Origin: CAVTTH01 sp963737545
GTDB lineage: Bacteria > Verrucomicrobiota > Verrucomicrobiia > Chthoniobacterales > UBA10450
DNA length: 64,000 nucleotides
NCBI GenBank assembly: GCA_963737545.1
Contig: CAVTTH010000003.1
Span: 868,001 to 932,000 of the forward strand
Direction of reading: 5' to 3'
In this document: positions 9,047 through 18,416 of the stretch, in pieces
Numbering within the stretch: position 1 is the stretch's first letter
Layout of the letters: every line of letters starts with the position of its first letter
Translations under genes and position numbers: made by a program
The notes under the pieces: model-generated
What the model saw: only the letters and a program-made list of their open reading frames with translations
Told to the model about the DNA's origin: nothing
The model's database searches: none

Positions 9047-9743
9047 TCAATTCGTCCACTTGCCGTCTGAAGAAATGAGAACTGGCAGCTCATCCATCAT
9101 GTACTGCGTCTTTCCGATCACGCCCCACATCCGTGTGCCAGTCGCCTCCCGCCATTTCTTCGACATCATTTCTCCAGTGTGGCAACCCCAGCTCCGTATC
9201 TCCGCGTTTCGGGCGAAAATATTGCGATGGATCCCGGCCAGTTGGTCCTGGTGCAAAAACGATTTCGACGCGCTATCGACGTTGCTGCTGTAGTCGAACA
9301 TGAAGCAGGCTTTGTTGGAATGGCCGAAGTATTCGAAGAAGGCCACCTTTACCTGGTCGCGCGGCTTTCCGTCGTTCAAGTAATTGATGACGTCATCGCC
9401 GTTGCGGAAGTAGACGAGGTTGAGGTGGTACTTGTCCCGCACGGAATTCAGGGTACTCGAGCAGATTTTGTTTCTCCTGCACGCCACGGTCGATGTAACC
9501 CTGCTTGTAAACCAGCCATGTGATCATGGCGTCGGGTCCGACCTGTTCGCGTAACTGCTCCGTCCGGATGCGCGCGGCGCGGACGAAATTGGCCCACCAG
9601 TGATCGTGCGGTTGCACTTTGTATTTCTCCCATTGCATGAGAGAAGGTCCGCCGAGAAGAACGATGTACTCTTCCGTCGCGGCGCTGGCGGTCGCCGCCC
9701 GGATCAGGATGAGCGAAAGAAAAATGAGGAGGAGGCGTTTCAT
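9047..9743 (-). pseudogene. Exported protein of unknown function, split by a one-base insertion; clan CD-like His/Cys motifs
   Basis: Reading leftwards from 9743 there is a signal peptide (MKRLLLIFLSLILIRAATAS) and about 90 residues in one frame, ending in DRGVQEKQNLLE. The protein then continues sensibly in a second frame from about 9455 (NSVRDKYHLNLVYFRNGDDV) to the stop at 9047. The combined length is 3n+1, so one extra base near 9450-9460 explains the break. The mature protein holds FFEYFGHSNKACF and later RSWGCHTGEMMS; a His after a beta strand and a Cys in a Ser-x-x-Cys setting recall caspase-like (clan CD/CHAT/DUF4347) folds. That is only a motif-level resemblance. It could be a real pseudogene or an assembly indel. 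Confidence 0.55.
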
Positions 9744-9825
9744 CGATTTTGGGGAGGAAGGAAGACTACTTATCCTCGGGAAGGAAGGTGTGCAAGTTGG
9801 GCAGAACCAAGGTCGAAGAGCTCAT

Positions 9826-10650
9826 TCACGCCAGTTGATCGGGACGCCGCCGGAACAATGCGGCGAAGGAAACCAGAATGAGGAGCGCGCCGAACGTGCA
9901 CACGATCGCAGCGCCGGATGGCAGGTCCCACCAAAACGAAAAGAACAGACCGGCGATACCGCCGACGAGCGCGATGAGCCAGCCGATAATGAGCCGTTTG
10001 CCGATCGTACTCGCGAGGTTGATTCCGCAGGCCGCCGGAACAATGAGATAGCTGAAAACCAGCAGAACGCCGGCGATCCTGACGAAGCTCGTTACCACCA
10101 AACCGAACAAGGCGTAGAAAAGAAAATCCAACCAGCGAACGCGCAATCCCTTTTTATAAGCGCGATCGCGATCGAAGGAGACGAGCAGGAAAGATTTGCG
10201 CAGAACGAAATGCACGATTCCGACGGCGATGAAAAGTCCGAAGCATTTCCAAACCTCAAGCGGCGTCACGAGCAGAATGTTTCCGACCAGCATTTGTTTG
10301 ATCTGTTCGTCGCCTTCGGCCGCACGGCTCAGGAGCAACACCGCCGCTGCGGCCGCGACAACGTAGGAGATCCCGATCACAGCCTCCTGCGGGATCTGAC
10401 TCGTGCGTTTGCCGGTGATGGAAAAAATCGCCGCCCCGAGCAGCGTAAACCCGAGCGCGATCCCAAATGTCGCCGCGCTTTCCAGATTCATGTGGAACAG
10501 GACTGCGACGCAGATACCGAGCGAGGCCATCTGGGCCATGGCGATGTCGATAAAAATGATTTCGCGCCTAACGACATGTAGCCCCAGATAGACCAGGAGC
10601 CACGGCAACAAGATACAGGCCACAATGGGCCAAAACATTACGTCCCACAT
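9826..10650 (-). CDS. znuB: Metal (zinc/manganese-type) ABC transporter permease
   Basis: 274 residues with about eight hydrophobic helices and the ABC-3 family pattern: IVACILLPWLLVYLGLHVV, then IIFIDIAMAQMASLGICVAV, and later AGVLLVFSYLIVPAACG. This is the inner-membrane channel of cluster 9 importers (ZnuB/MntB/TroC). The C-terminal segment ends in a Phe/Arg-rich tail. It follows the solute-binding protein gene, separated by a large palindromic element rather than an ATPase gene. Zinc is the likeliest substrate given the neighbouring porin, CDF exporter and ZnuD-like receptor; manganese or iron remains possible. No ATP-binding subunit is encoded anywhere in the window. Confidence 0.85.
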   Translation of the reverse strand: MWDVMFWPIVACILLPWLLVYLGLHVVRREIIFIDIAMAQMASLGICVAVLFHMNLESAATFGIALGFTLLGAAIFSITGKRTSQIPQEAVIGISYVVAAAAAVLLLSRAAEGDEQIKQMLVGNILLVTPLEVWKCFGLFIAVGIVHFVLRKSFLLVSFDRDRAYKKGLRVRWLDFLFYALFGLVVTSFVRIAGVLLVFSYLIVPAACGINLASTIGKRLIIGWLIALVGGIAGLFFSFWWDLPSGAAIVCTFGALLILVSFAALFRRRPDQLA

Positions 10651-10654
10651 ATCA

Positions 10655-10797
10655 GTTTTCCGGGGAGCGCACGCGACTCGCGTGCTGTTCGTGGCGACTC
10701 GCCACGAACATTGTCGTTAATCTGATTTCCAGCGAAAAATTGATGTTCGGCGAGTCGCCGAACACAACACGCGTCGCGTGCGCTCCCCGGAGGAAAA
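10655..10797. repeat. Cloverleaf-forming palindromic element, copy 1
   Basis: Outer arms CCGGGGAGCGCACGCGACTC and the near reverse complement CGCGTGCGCTCCCCGG enclose two inner hairpins: TTCGTGGCGACTCGCCACGAA and GTTCGGCGAGTCGCCGAAC. The same outer arm recurs at 54037 and 55775. It sits between the solute-binding and permease genes of the metal importer. It is REP/MITE-like in shape, without a transposase. Confidence 0.75.
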
Positions 10798-10813
10798 AAT
10801 GTATGCGAATCAC

Positions 10814-11713
10814 TCATTTCAATGCCGCCTCCAATCGATTCACCAGCGCGTCAATCAGCGTAACGTAGTCATTGGTGTTCGGTATGCCACCCGGGTATTG
10901 GGCAAAGTCGACAACCTTCGCGCCGGTCGATGCCGCCACTTTCTCGGCGATCTTCCGGTTATGATACGGCTCGACCAGAATCGCCTTGATGTGCTGCGCT
11001 TTCATTTGCTCAATCACTTCCGCAAGATGTGAGGGAGAGGGCGGAATGCCGGGCTTCGGTTCCAGGAAGATGTCGATGTTAAGGCCGAACCGGTGCGCGA
11101 AATAAACCCATGAGTCGTGATATGCGACAACACTCTGTCCTTTGAACGGCAACAGTTTCGCGCCCCATTCCTGCAATTTCGCGTTGATGGTGGCTTCGAA
11201 TTTTTTGTAGTTCGCAGCGTAGAATGCGGCGTTCGGCGGGTCGACCGCGGAAAAGGCCTGAGCGATGTGGGCCGCAACGGCCTTCGCGATGATCGGGTCC
11301 ACCGTAAAATGGGGATTGCCCATGGCGTGTACGTCGCCCGCTGCTCGGGTGAGATTCGCGGGAACCTCCATCAGCCGGATTCCCGCCGATGCCTGCACGC
11401 GGCCAGGTTTGCCGACTTCAATCTTCGGATTGCGCGCGTTTTGCAGCAGCGGTGGTAACCAGCCGATTTCCAATTCCGCTCCGCCCTCGATCAAGACGTC
11501 CGCAGTCCGCAGCGCGACGACAAAGCTCGGCCGCGCGTCAACGAAATGCGAATCTTCGGTCGCCTTCGCGAGTGTCACGACATTAACCTTGTCGCCGCCA
11601 ATGTCGCGGGCGATGGAAGCGAAATCGGGCAACGTCGCGACAACATTGAGTTTGGCTTGAGCTGAAATCGCGAGAGCGGTTGAGAAGAAGATGTTCAGAA
11701 GAATTTGTTTCAT
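10814..11713 (-). CDS. znuA: Zinc/manganese ABC transporter substrate-binding protein
   Basis: 299 residues with a signal peptide (MKQILLNIFFSTALAISAQA) and the cluster A-I metal-binding fold. Metal ligands expected for the family are visible: His in ATEDSHFVDARPS, His in HAMGNPHFTVDP, His in VAYHDSWVYFAHRFG and an acidic residue near the C-terminus. There is no long His-rich loop, so it is not a classic gammaproteobacterial ZnuA. In the periplasm it would deliver a divalent metal to the permease at 9826. Its ATG is 15 bases after the porin stop, so porin and binding protein are one transcription unit. Downstream comes the cloverleaf repeat and then the permease. Confidence 0.88.
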   Translation of the reverse strand: MKQILLNIFFSTALAISAQAKLNVVATLPDFASIARDIGGDKVNVVTLAKATEDSHFVDARPSFVVALRTADVLIEGGAELEIGWLPPLLQNARNPKIEVGKPGRVQASAGIRLMEVPANLTRAAGDVHAMGNPHFTVDPIIAKAVAAHIAQAFSAVDPPNAAFYAANYKKFEATINAKLQEWGAKLLPFKGQSVVAYHDSWVYFAHRFGLNIDIFLEPKPGIPPSPSHLAEVIEQMKAQHIKAILVEPYHNRKIAEKVAASTGAKVVDFAQYPGGIPNTNDYVTLIDALVNRLEAALK

Positions 11714-11728
11714 AAATTTGTGCCTCGT

Positions 11729-13321
11729 CTAGAATTTGTGAGCGCCATGGGCGCCGAGAATGAATTCGAATTGGAGGAACACGGAATCTTCCTCGCGTGC
11801 CGCCCAAAATTCGTTTTCCTGAAGCCAATCGTGATTGTACTGCAACCGGATTTTTGAGAACTCCGTCGGATACCAGGTGAGATCCGCCGAAATCCGCGAG
11901 CGGCTCTGGCGATCGGGATCGGAGGTGTAATCGGAATCCTGCATATGGAGAAAGTCGCCACGGATGCCGGCAACCCATCCTTTTCTGAACCCCCACAAGA
12001 CCTGTGAATACATTCCCCAATCGTGAAACGTTTCCGCGACCGGGAATGAGTCGTCGAGGCCGCGTCCCGCTTCGTAACGCCGATACAGGTATTCGCTCTG
12101 CCATTTCACAAACGGAAATCCCCCCTCGGCCCGTGGGCTCTTCCATTTGTAAAGCAAGTCGCCTCCATAAATCTGGGTGTGTGTGTTTTCCCCGGTGTCA
12201 TTTACACCGAACGCACCGGAAGCTCCGGCCAGCACGACCTGAGTGGGACTGAGATCGATGGAATTTTCCCAGCGCGGAATCCAGGCGAAATCCTCGAGGC
12301 TGCTCGTTGGGCGATTGATCGTGACGCGGTCGTAAAATATTCCGTCCTCGCCGGGATTACGGAAGGAATAACCGGTGTTGCCCTGGCCGTTTTGGACGGC
12401 GAAAAGGAATTGGGAATACCAGGGGACTGGAAGCGTCCACGAAATCTGTGCGCCCACGCCGCGCAAGCCGTCAGATCCGAGCAGTCGCCCGATTACGAGC
12501 GGGGTATCGGCGAACTCCCACGTGTGGGGATGGGTCGGATTGAGACGACCGAACGCAGCGAAAAATTGTCCGCCTTTCAACTGCAAACCGAACGGCAGAT
12601 CCGTCGTTTGCATGAATGCTTCTTCGAGCTCAATCTCGGTTTCGTTCTCGTTGTCCAGTAAGAGAACGATGTTGGCAAAGCCTTCAAAATAGGGATCGAC
12701 CGCGCCGTCGAGAGCGATCTCTGCATTGCGCGCGTTGAAACCGCGTTGCTGCGGATCGTGGTCGCCAACTTCGAGATGGGACAGGTCGCTTGCGGTGGAG
12801 GCGGCCAACGCAAACACGCTGTCAAACGAGATATTGATGTAACTTCTCCCGCCGCCGCCGCTGGCAAGGGTGATTGGTGCGGTTAGGGCTGAACCGGTTC
12901 CGCTCGTTGTTTCCGGTGTAGTGGTCACGGAAGAGTCTGTCGTTGGGAATGCTGTTGTGGTGGCAGCGCCGTTCGCGTTCACACTCGGAGCCGCGATCGA
13001 TGGCGCTGAAGCCACAACGGAATCATCAGTCGTAGGGAAAAGTCCGGGAGGACTCGGAGCGGGAGAAGGCAAGTTGGCCGCGGCGTTCGTGGGAGGCTCG
13101 GGATTTTCCGGCAAAGGCGGAGAGGTCGGGTTGGCCTTTTCGATCGCGGCCTGCTGATCTTTCACTTGTTGCTGCAACGCCTTCACCATTTCAGTGAGCG
13201 TTTGCACCTGCTGTCGCAACTCTTCAACGTCCGCGGACGAAGCAGGGGTTGACCTCGGTGCATCCTGAGAAAATGCGGTAACGGCACAAAAGAGCGGCGC
13301 GAGAAAAAGGAAAATCTTCAT
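11729..13321 (-). CDS. Outer-membrane porin-like protein of the metal-uptake cluster
   Basis: 530 residues from ATG 13321, chosen because GGAGG lies 6 bases upstream and a clean signal peptide follows (MKIFLFLAPLFCAVTAFSQD). Residues about 28-60 form a short coiled coil (VEELRQQVQTLTEMVKALQQ), then a Pro/Ser/Thr-rich linker to about 175, then a beta-strand-rich barrel with alternating aromatic residues and a C-terminal Phe (GAHGAHKF). The coiled coil plus barrel recalls porins tethered to peptidoglycan. Segments such as HPHTWEFADTPLV look conserved in proteins coded next to metal-binding proteins, which is recollection, not a search. It probably passes metal chelates or small solutes across the outer membrane. 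Confidence 0.7.
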   Translation of the reverse strand: MKIFLFLAPLFCAVTAFSQDAPRSTPASSADVEELRQQVQTLTEMVKALQQQVKDQQAAIEKANPTSPPLPENPEPPTNAAANLPSPAPSPPGLFPTTDDSVVASAPSIAAPSVNANGAATTTAFPTTDSSVTTTPETTSGTGSALTAPITLASGGGGRSYINISFDSVFALAASTASDLSHLEVGDHDPQQRGFNARNAEIALDGAVDPYFEGFANIVLLLDNENETEIELEEAFMQTTDLPFGLQLKGGQFFAAFGRLNPTHPHTWEFADTPLVIGRLLGSDGLRGVGAQISWTLPVPWYSQFLFAVQNGQGNTGYSFRNPGEDGIFYDRVTINRPTSSLEDFAWIPRWENSIDLSPTQVVLAGASGAFGVNDTGENTHTQIYGGDLLYKWKSPRAEGGFPFVKWQSEYLYRRYEAGRGLDDSFPVAETFHDWGMYSQVLWGFRKGWVAGIRGDFLHMQDSDYTSDPDRQSRSRISADLTWYPTEFSKIRLQYNHDWLQENEFWAAREEDSVFLQFEFILGAHGAHKF

Positions 13322-13440
13322 GTTGCCTCCAGTTCCGACTCCGATTGGTGGGTCGTGAACACAGCCTAGACCTTTGCTGCACAAAACCCCTGAGTGCAAT
13401 TTGCGCTTATCTCAAGCCCAGCGTTGTCGCAGACAAGCGA

Positions 13441-14391
13441 TTAACCGCCTGCGAAGTTCTCGTGACCTTCGCGGCAGCGTTGCGTCTCGATCGTGACGTG
13501 AACGAGTTCTTCGTGTTCGTGCAATAGGTTCCGATACTGGTCAGAGTCCTTCGGCTCGTGTGCAACAATTGAGACGATCGCGGCGAATTTTCCAACACCA
13601 ACCTGCCAGACATGAAGATCGGTTACGATTGAATCGCCGTCGCTTTCGACGCTCCGGCGAATTTCCTCCGGCAAATCGGAAGACGCGGGGGTGCGATCGA
13701 GCAAGATTCCGCTGGTATCGCGGATGAGAGCGTAAGCCCAGGACATCACAACACCGCTGCCGAGAATTCCGACGGCGGGATCAAGCCACGTCCACGCAAG
13801 AAATTTGCCGGCGACAAGGGCACTGATGGCAGTAACTGAAGTGAAGGCGTCGGCGAGGACGTGAAGATAGGCGGCACGAAGATTGAGATCGTGGTGATGA
13901 TCATGGCGGGCGTGCGAAGGCGAATGGCCGTCGCCGTCTTCATGAGTCAGCACCAGCGCGCACATCAGATTCACAATCAAACCAACGATGGCAATTCCGA
14001 TGGCTTCGTTGAAGTGAATCGATAACGGCGCGAAAAAGCGGCGGACGGATTCACCGGCCATGAGCAGGGCGATGACGGCGAGCACGACCGCGCTGGTGAA
14101 TCCGCCGAGAACCCCAATTTTCGCAGTGCCAAAACTGTGAAGGGGATTGGCCGCGTGGCGACGACTGAAATAATACGCGATCGCGGTGATGAGAAACGCG
14201 GTCACATGCGTGCCCATGTGCCAGCCGTCGGCCAGTAGCGCCATTGAGTTGGAGGTGATACCGACGGCGATCTCCACCACCATCATCGCCGCAGTGATAG
14301 CAATGACGATGCGGGTGCGCCGTTCCGCCGACGATGAATCAGTTGCGAAATGGTGTGCATGCCGAAATCGCGCGTGATCCGTCTGGTGCAT
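13441..14391 (-). CDS. Cation diffusion facilitator (DmeF/CzcD-like metal exporter)
   Basis: 316 residues. Six membrane helices (starting VIAITAAMMVVEIAVGITSN) with the metal site residues in LLADGWHMGTHV and in HVLADAFTSVTAI. A His-rich cytosolic loop (SHARHDHHHD) lies between helices 4 and 5, and a C-terminal cytosolic domain follows. The WHMGTH form of the first site is typical of DmeF-type CDF proteins. It exchanges Zn2+, Co2+ or similar ions for protons to export them. Its place among uptake genes suggests the cluster balances import and export. Substrate cannot be fixed by eye. It is oriented with the porin-znuA unit, about 120 bases upstream. Confidence 0.88.
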   Translation of the reverse strand: MHQTDHARFRHAHHFATDSSSAERRTRIVIAITAAMMVVEIAVGITSNSMALLADGWHMGTHVTAFLITAIAYYFSRRHAANPLHSFGTAKIGVLGGFTSAVVLAVIALLMAGESVRRFFAPLSIHFNEAIGIAIVGLIVNLMCALVLTHEDGDGHSPSHARHDHHHDLNLRAAYLHVLADAFTSVTAISALVAGKFLAWTWLDPAVGILGSGVVMSWAYALIRDTSGILLDRTPASSDLPEEIRRSVESDGDSIVTDLHVWQVGVGKFAAIVSIVAHEPKDSDQYRNLLHEHEELVHVTIETQRCREGHENFAGG

Positions 14392-14421
14392 TACGATAAA
14401 GATATCGCGGTTGGAGAATCG

Positions 14422-15273
14422 TCAGGCGAAAAAAGCGTGTCCGCTCTTTGTAAATAAAACACCTTCTGCGTGAGTCGCGCTGCAAGCAAACTGACCGCAG
14501 CTACTGCGTAGGCGACGTCGCTGCGGGAACCGGCGTAGTTGGCGGCGAACGTTCTCGGCCAATGATAGCAGTTCGGAGACGGTGACGAATTTGAATCCTT
14601 TCGCCAGTAGCGCATCGAAGGTTTCGGGCATCGCGGCGATCGTCTGTGCGTGGATGTCGTGCGAAAGCATGATCGAGCCAGGCTTCGTTTCGCGGATGAT
14701 CCGCTGCGCGACAATCGAGGGCCCCGGTTCTTTCCAATCGAGCGGATCGACGTCCCACAAAATCACTTTGTAACCGAATTCATTGTTGACCCATTGCCGT
14801 TGTCTTGGCGACAGCTCGCCGTATGGAGGACGCATGATTTTCGGACGCGAACCGATCGTCCGGGCAATGAGGTCGTCGGTGCGCTGGAGCTGACTGCGCA
14901 CGGCTTCGTTGGAAAGTTTGGCCAGATTTGGATGCGACCACGAATGGTTGCCGATCTCGTGCCCTTCCGCGGCGGCACGTTTCAGAATCTCAGGGTAGCG
15001 CTGCACGTTTTCGCCGAGCACGAAGAAGGTCGCTTTGATTTTTTTCTGCGCGAGGAGGTCGAGGAGTTTCGGCGTGAGCGTCGCATGTGGGCCATCGTCG
15101 AATGTCATGGCGACATACGGGCCGTTCACTTTTACCGAGCTATAACTGATCTTGGCCGGCGCGGCCGCATTCGGTTGGGACGGAGATGGCGAGCTGGCTT
15201 TCTGAACTTCCGGGGTCTGACCTGCCGCTATCCCGATGGCAAGTAACAGAACAAGTGTTGTGCGGACGATCAT
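14422..15273 (-). CDS. Polysaccharide deacetylase, NodB family, exported
   Basis: About 283 residues from ATG 15273 (AAGGA upstream). A signal peptide (MIVRTTLVLLLAIGIAAGQ) and a short Ser/Pro linker precede the NodB domain: MTFDDGPHATLTPKLLDLL (catalytic Asp and metal Asp), GHEIGNHSWSHPNL (two metal His), RPPYGELS, and LSHDIHAQT near the end. It hydrolyses N- or O-acetyl groups on chitin-like or peptidoglycan sugars in the periplasm. The last about 45 residues (after VTVSELLSLAE) are Arg-rich and unlike the family. A shift of frame at that point would give a Pro/Thr-rich tail ending SPTTPVP-like at 14501, so a missing base near 14555 is suspected. Confidence 0.85.
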   Translation of the reverse strand: MIVRTTLVLLLAIGIAAGQTPEVQKASSPSPSQPNAAAPAKISYSSVKVNGPYVAMTFDDGPHATLTPKLLDLLAQKKIKATFFVLGENVQRYPEILKRAAAEGHEIGNHSWSHPNLAKLSNEAVRSQLQRTDDLIARTIGSRPKIMRPPYGELSPRQRQWVNNEFGYKVILWDVDPLDWKEPGPSIVAQRIIRETKPGSIMLSHDIHAQTIAAMPETFDALLAKGFKFVTVSELLSLAENVRRQLRRFPQRRRLRSSCGQFACSATHAEGVLFTKSGHAFFA

Positions 15274-15291
15274 TGGCAGCAAATTCCTTCG

Positions 15292-15997
15292 TCAGGTCTT
15301 CGGCGTGAACTGGGACAGATCGTAGATGCCGAGCTGCTTTTCGATGCCGGCGACGCGATCGACCACCTTGAAAAATCCGTCGTCGCCAAAAAGTTCGTCT
15401 TCTTTCTTCTCGAAATCCTCGCCTAACGAATCGAACTCATGCGCGACTGACGATGCCGCGAAATGCCGGGAACAAGACCGTGTCCTCACGCGCTTCGTGC
15501 GGATTGTACATGCGGATAAACTGGCGCATGGAGTCGGCCAGCCTGCGCCGGTCGTCGGGATTCTTCAGCGCCTGATTGGTGGCGAATTGCAGTGTGATAT
15601 CGGTGAGCCGCCGGCCGCCCTGGTGCTGTCGCAGGAGCACGTCCACCAAATCGGTCAGCTTGTTCGCCTTTTTGAAACGTGGGAAGAGAAAGTCCTCCTC
15701 CAGCTTCTCGTGATAATCCTCAACAAAATCGCGGATGATTTTGGCCGATTCAGCGATTGGCTCCGGCGGCAGATCTTCCTTCGCGTCGATGCGGCGCAGC
15801 GCTTCCCCGTAAACGAGCAGGATGCGCTTGAGCACTCCGTGCTCCCGCATCAGATCTTCGGGTGGCGAGACTTCCTCGCTCCTGTTCTCTTCTTCCTTCG
15901 CAAACAAGTTGCCAGCGCCCGCAATCGCCGAGCTCGCCAGAATAATGCCGCCGGTTCTAAGAAACATTCTCCGGCTCGACTCGCGGTTCGGGTTCAT
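15292..15997 (-). pseudogene. Tat-exported hemerythrin-domain protein, broken near the C-terminus by one extra base
   Basis: From ATG 15997 the protein begins with a Tat-type signal (SSRRMFLRTGGIILASSAIA). It then has a four-helix hemerythrin-like domain with His-rich helix motifs LMREHGVLKRI, DYHEKLEEDFLFP, LRQHQGGRRL and NPHEAREDTVLFPAF, which bind a diiron centre. The main frame stops at 15437, but EFDSLGEDFEKKEDELFG and a sensible tail continue in another frame to 15292. The span is 3n+1, and removing one T near 15453 restores IVSAHEFDSL. Hemerythrin domains sense or store O2/NO or iron. Its siting in the metal cluster is noted. The break may be an assembly error. Confidence 0.75.
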
Positions 15998-16058
15998 TGG
16001 TAGCGAATTCGCAATATGGTTCGTTCTTGATTGACTAGCTACGCGGTTTTCCCGGAAA

Positions 16059-18251
16059 TTAGAATGCGATCCGGACGCCGGCAATGACGCCTCGCCCCGG
16101 GAGCGGGAGCACCTCTTTCAGGAACGAAAGATGATCGCGCCCTTCTTCATTCGTCAGGTTAACGCCACGCACGTAAACATTGTTGTCCGTTCGTCCAACG
16201 CGAAATTTGTAGCCCACCCCGACATTGAGGAAAGTGTAGCCGGCTGTCGGGGTCTCGAATTCCGCGACGCGATTCTGCGCCGCGACCCGCCGGCCTTCGA
16301 TGATCGCGGTCCAATGTGGGCTGTCGTAGTTGAGCGATGCGCTGTAGCGGAGCGGCGTAATCCGCGGGAGCGGCGTGCCCGTATCGGTATCTTCCGCCTG
16401 GACGTAATCGGATTGCAACCGGAGGTAGAGATCGTTCGGATTGGACACCGATGTCGGGTTCTCGCCCGTGATGACATTCTTTACTGACTTCGGGTCGTTC
16501 ACGGTCGTGTCCGCGATCTGGGTAACGGAGAGGGGAAGGAGATGGAAATCGACCTGCCCCTCTCCGCCAAAGAACCGCGCATTCTTCGGAGTGTAGATGA
16601 AGACGCGCAGATCATCTTCGAAATCGCCCGTCGGCGTGAAGTCGATGTAGCCATCAAAGCTGGTGTAGAAGCCGCTGATGTTGCCGGTGACGACGCCGGC
16701 TTTCTTGCGCAAACTCATGTCGATGCCGCGGCTGGTTTCCACACCGAGATTGGGATCGCCGACGAGGAATTGGAAGGTTGCATCGTGAGGGCCGCGGGCG
16801 AAAAGCTCCTCTCCGGTCGGCGCGCGCTGGGAAATGGTTCCGTTAAAGGTCAGTTCCCAATCCTTCGCAAAATGATAAATGACGCCGACCGCTATACTAA
16901 GCGGAGTGAAATCCTGATTTCTTTGATTCGGCGAAGTGAGCGAGGTGAGATCGGGATCACTGGAATCAATATTCACGGTGTCGTGCTCGACCCGACCACC
17001 CACCTGCAACGTCACCGGTCCGAATTGCATTTCCTCGAAAATGAATACGGCGCCTTCCACCGCGTGCGTCGGCTGGAGGAAGGCGTCCGCCCCAAGGATC
17101 GACAGATCCTTGACAAAAAACTGGCCGCCGATGGAACCGGTAAATGGTCCGACCGGCTTGTGCACGAATTCGATCCGTGAATCCACGCCGCTGGTCGAGA
17201 AGGTTGAACCAGTCTCTCCGTTTTCAAGTTCTGTGTGGACGTAGTCGGTGTAAACGAACTTGAAGTTCAGCGTGCTGATCCCAGCGAAAGGATCGACGAT
17301 TGAGCTGCGCACGTTCACCTGCTTCTTGTTTACATCGAGAGTAACGCGCGGAGCTGGCTCACTCGGATCATCCACTTCAGGATCGTCCGGCACGCCATAT
17401 TTCGACCAGAACTCCGAATAGGATACGCCGAAGTATCCTTTGTCCCATACCCAGGAGACGCCGACGCCGAAGTCCTCCGTCTTGACGAAGGTATTCGGAA
17501 CATAGCCGAAAGGATTTCCGCCGAAGTTATGATTGGCGAGCTGTTCCGGCGTGAGCATGGCCTGAATGCTCGGGACCAGGGCGTAGCCGGGAATATCGCG
17601 ATCGTGGAGGTTCTGGACCGAGCCGTCGATGTGAAAGACGAGATGCGGCGTAACGGCGAGATCGACCGAGCCGGCACCGCTCCGTTCGGTGTCCACACTG
17701 TTATAGCGACCGTCGAGTTCTCCACCGATCCGGTTCGGCGGCGCTTCCACGGGAATGCGATTATCGACTACGTTCACAACGCCGCCGATTGCGCCCGAAC
17801 CAAACAATACCGTCGCCGGTCCGCGCACGACTTCGATACTCTGGCTCAGCAATGTGCTTACACTAGGCACGTGATCCGGGCTCAAGTTCGAGACGTCGAA
17901 AACCTCGGTGCCGTTGTTCAGGACACGCACTCGATTGTCGGCGAGACCGCGAATGACTGGACGACTCGCGCCGGCGGTGAAACCGCTCCCGGCCACACCC
18001 GGTTCGGTGTTGAGCGTGTCGCCCAAAGTCGCTTCCGCTTTTTGTTTCAACGCATCACCGTTCAACACCGTGACGGTCTGGGCGGTGTCGGTTGAGCTGA
18101 GAATCTCCCCGCCAGTGACAACGATGCGCTCAGCTTCGGCCGTCTGGCCGGGCGAAGGGCTTGGGGTGGCAGAGGGCGCGACGGCATCCTGGGCCGCGGC
18201 AAGGCTCGCGCTGCTGATGAGAGCGAGCAAAATCAGAAATAAGTTTTTCAA
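16059..18251 (-). CDS. TonB-dependent outer-membrane receptor, ZnuD-like
   Basis: 730 residues. The start is a TTG at 18251 with AGGAG 8-9 bases upstream and a good signal peptide (KNLFLILLALISSASLAAAQ). The plug domain covers about residues 40-165 (RIVVTGGE, RPVIRGLADNRVRVLNNG, VVRGPATVLFGSGAIGGVVN). The 22-strand barrel follows and ends in an aromatic C-terminal strand (GVIAGVRIAF). The sequence FGVSYSEFWSKYGVPDD resembles the ZnuD group of zinc receptors (family knowledge, not searched). It would import a metal or metal complex using TonB energy. No canonical Zur box was identified upstream. It is preceded on the same strand by a small exported protein. Confidence 0.88.
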   Translation of the reverse strand: MKNLFLILLALISSASLAAAQDAVAPSATPSPSPGQTAEAERIVVTGGEILSSTDTAQTVTVLNGDALKQKAEATLGDTLNTEPGVAGSGFTAGASRPVIRGLADNRVRVLNNGTEVFDVSNLSPDHVPSVSTLLSQSIEVVRGPATVLFGSGAIGGVVNVVDNRIPVEAPPNRIGGELDGRYNSVDTERSGAGSVDLAVTPHLVFHIDGSVQNLHDRDIPGYALVPSIQAMLTPEQLANHNFGGNPFGYVPNTFVKTEDFGVGVSWVWDKGYFGVSYSEFWSKYGVPDDPEVDDPSEPAPRVTLDVNKKQVNVRSSIVDPFAGISTLNFKFVYTDYVHTELENGETGSTFSTSGVDSRIEFVHKPVGPFTGSIGGQFFVKDLSILGADAFLQPTHAVEGAVFIFEEMQFGPVTLQVGGRVEHDTVNIDSSDPDLTSLTSPNQRNQDFTPLSIAVGVIYHFAKDWELTFNGTISQRAPTGEELFARGPHDATFQFLVGDPNLGVETSRGIDMSLRKKAGVVTGNISGFYTSFDGYIDFTPTGDFEDDLRVFIYTPKNARFFGGEGQVDFHLLPLSVTQIADTTVNDPKSVKNVITGENPTSVSNPNDLYLRLQSDYVQAEDTDTGTPLPRITPLRYSASLNYDSPHWTAIIEGRRVAAQNRVAEFETPTAGYTFLNVGVGYKFRVGRTDNNVYVRGVNLTNEEGRDHLSFLKEVLPLPGRGVIAGVRIAF

Positions 18252-18416
18252 AATAAGTTCTCCTAAGTTGCAATTCAGTTTGAGCGAACGGGACGCGGCG
18301 TTTCACGACAGGTGAAAGCCGGCAGCCAATGCGTGCGCGAGTTTGCGCGCGTGCTTTAGGACGCCCGAAACGGAATACGACCGCTCCGTGCGAGAGCAGG
18401 CGGCGGAACTATGCGC

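Noticed and set aside
9619..10581. 320-codon plus-strand frame opposite the ABC permease
   Set aside because: Charged, low-complexity peptide (Glu/Arg/Asp) typical of the antisense of a membrane protein gene.
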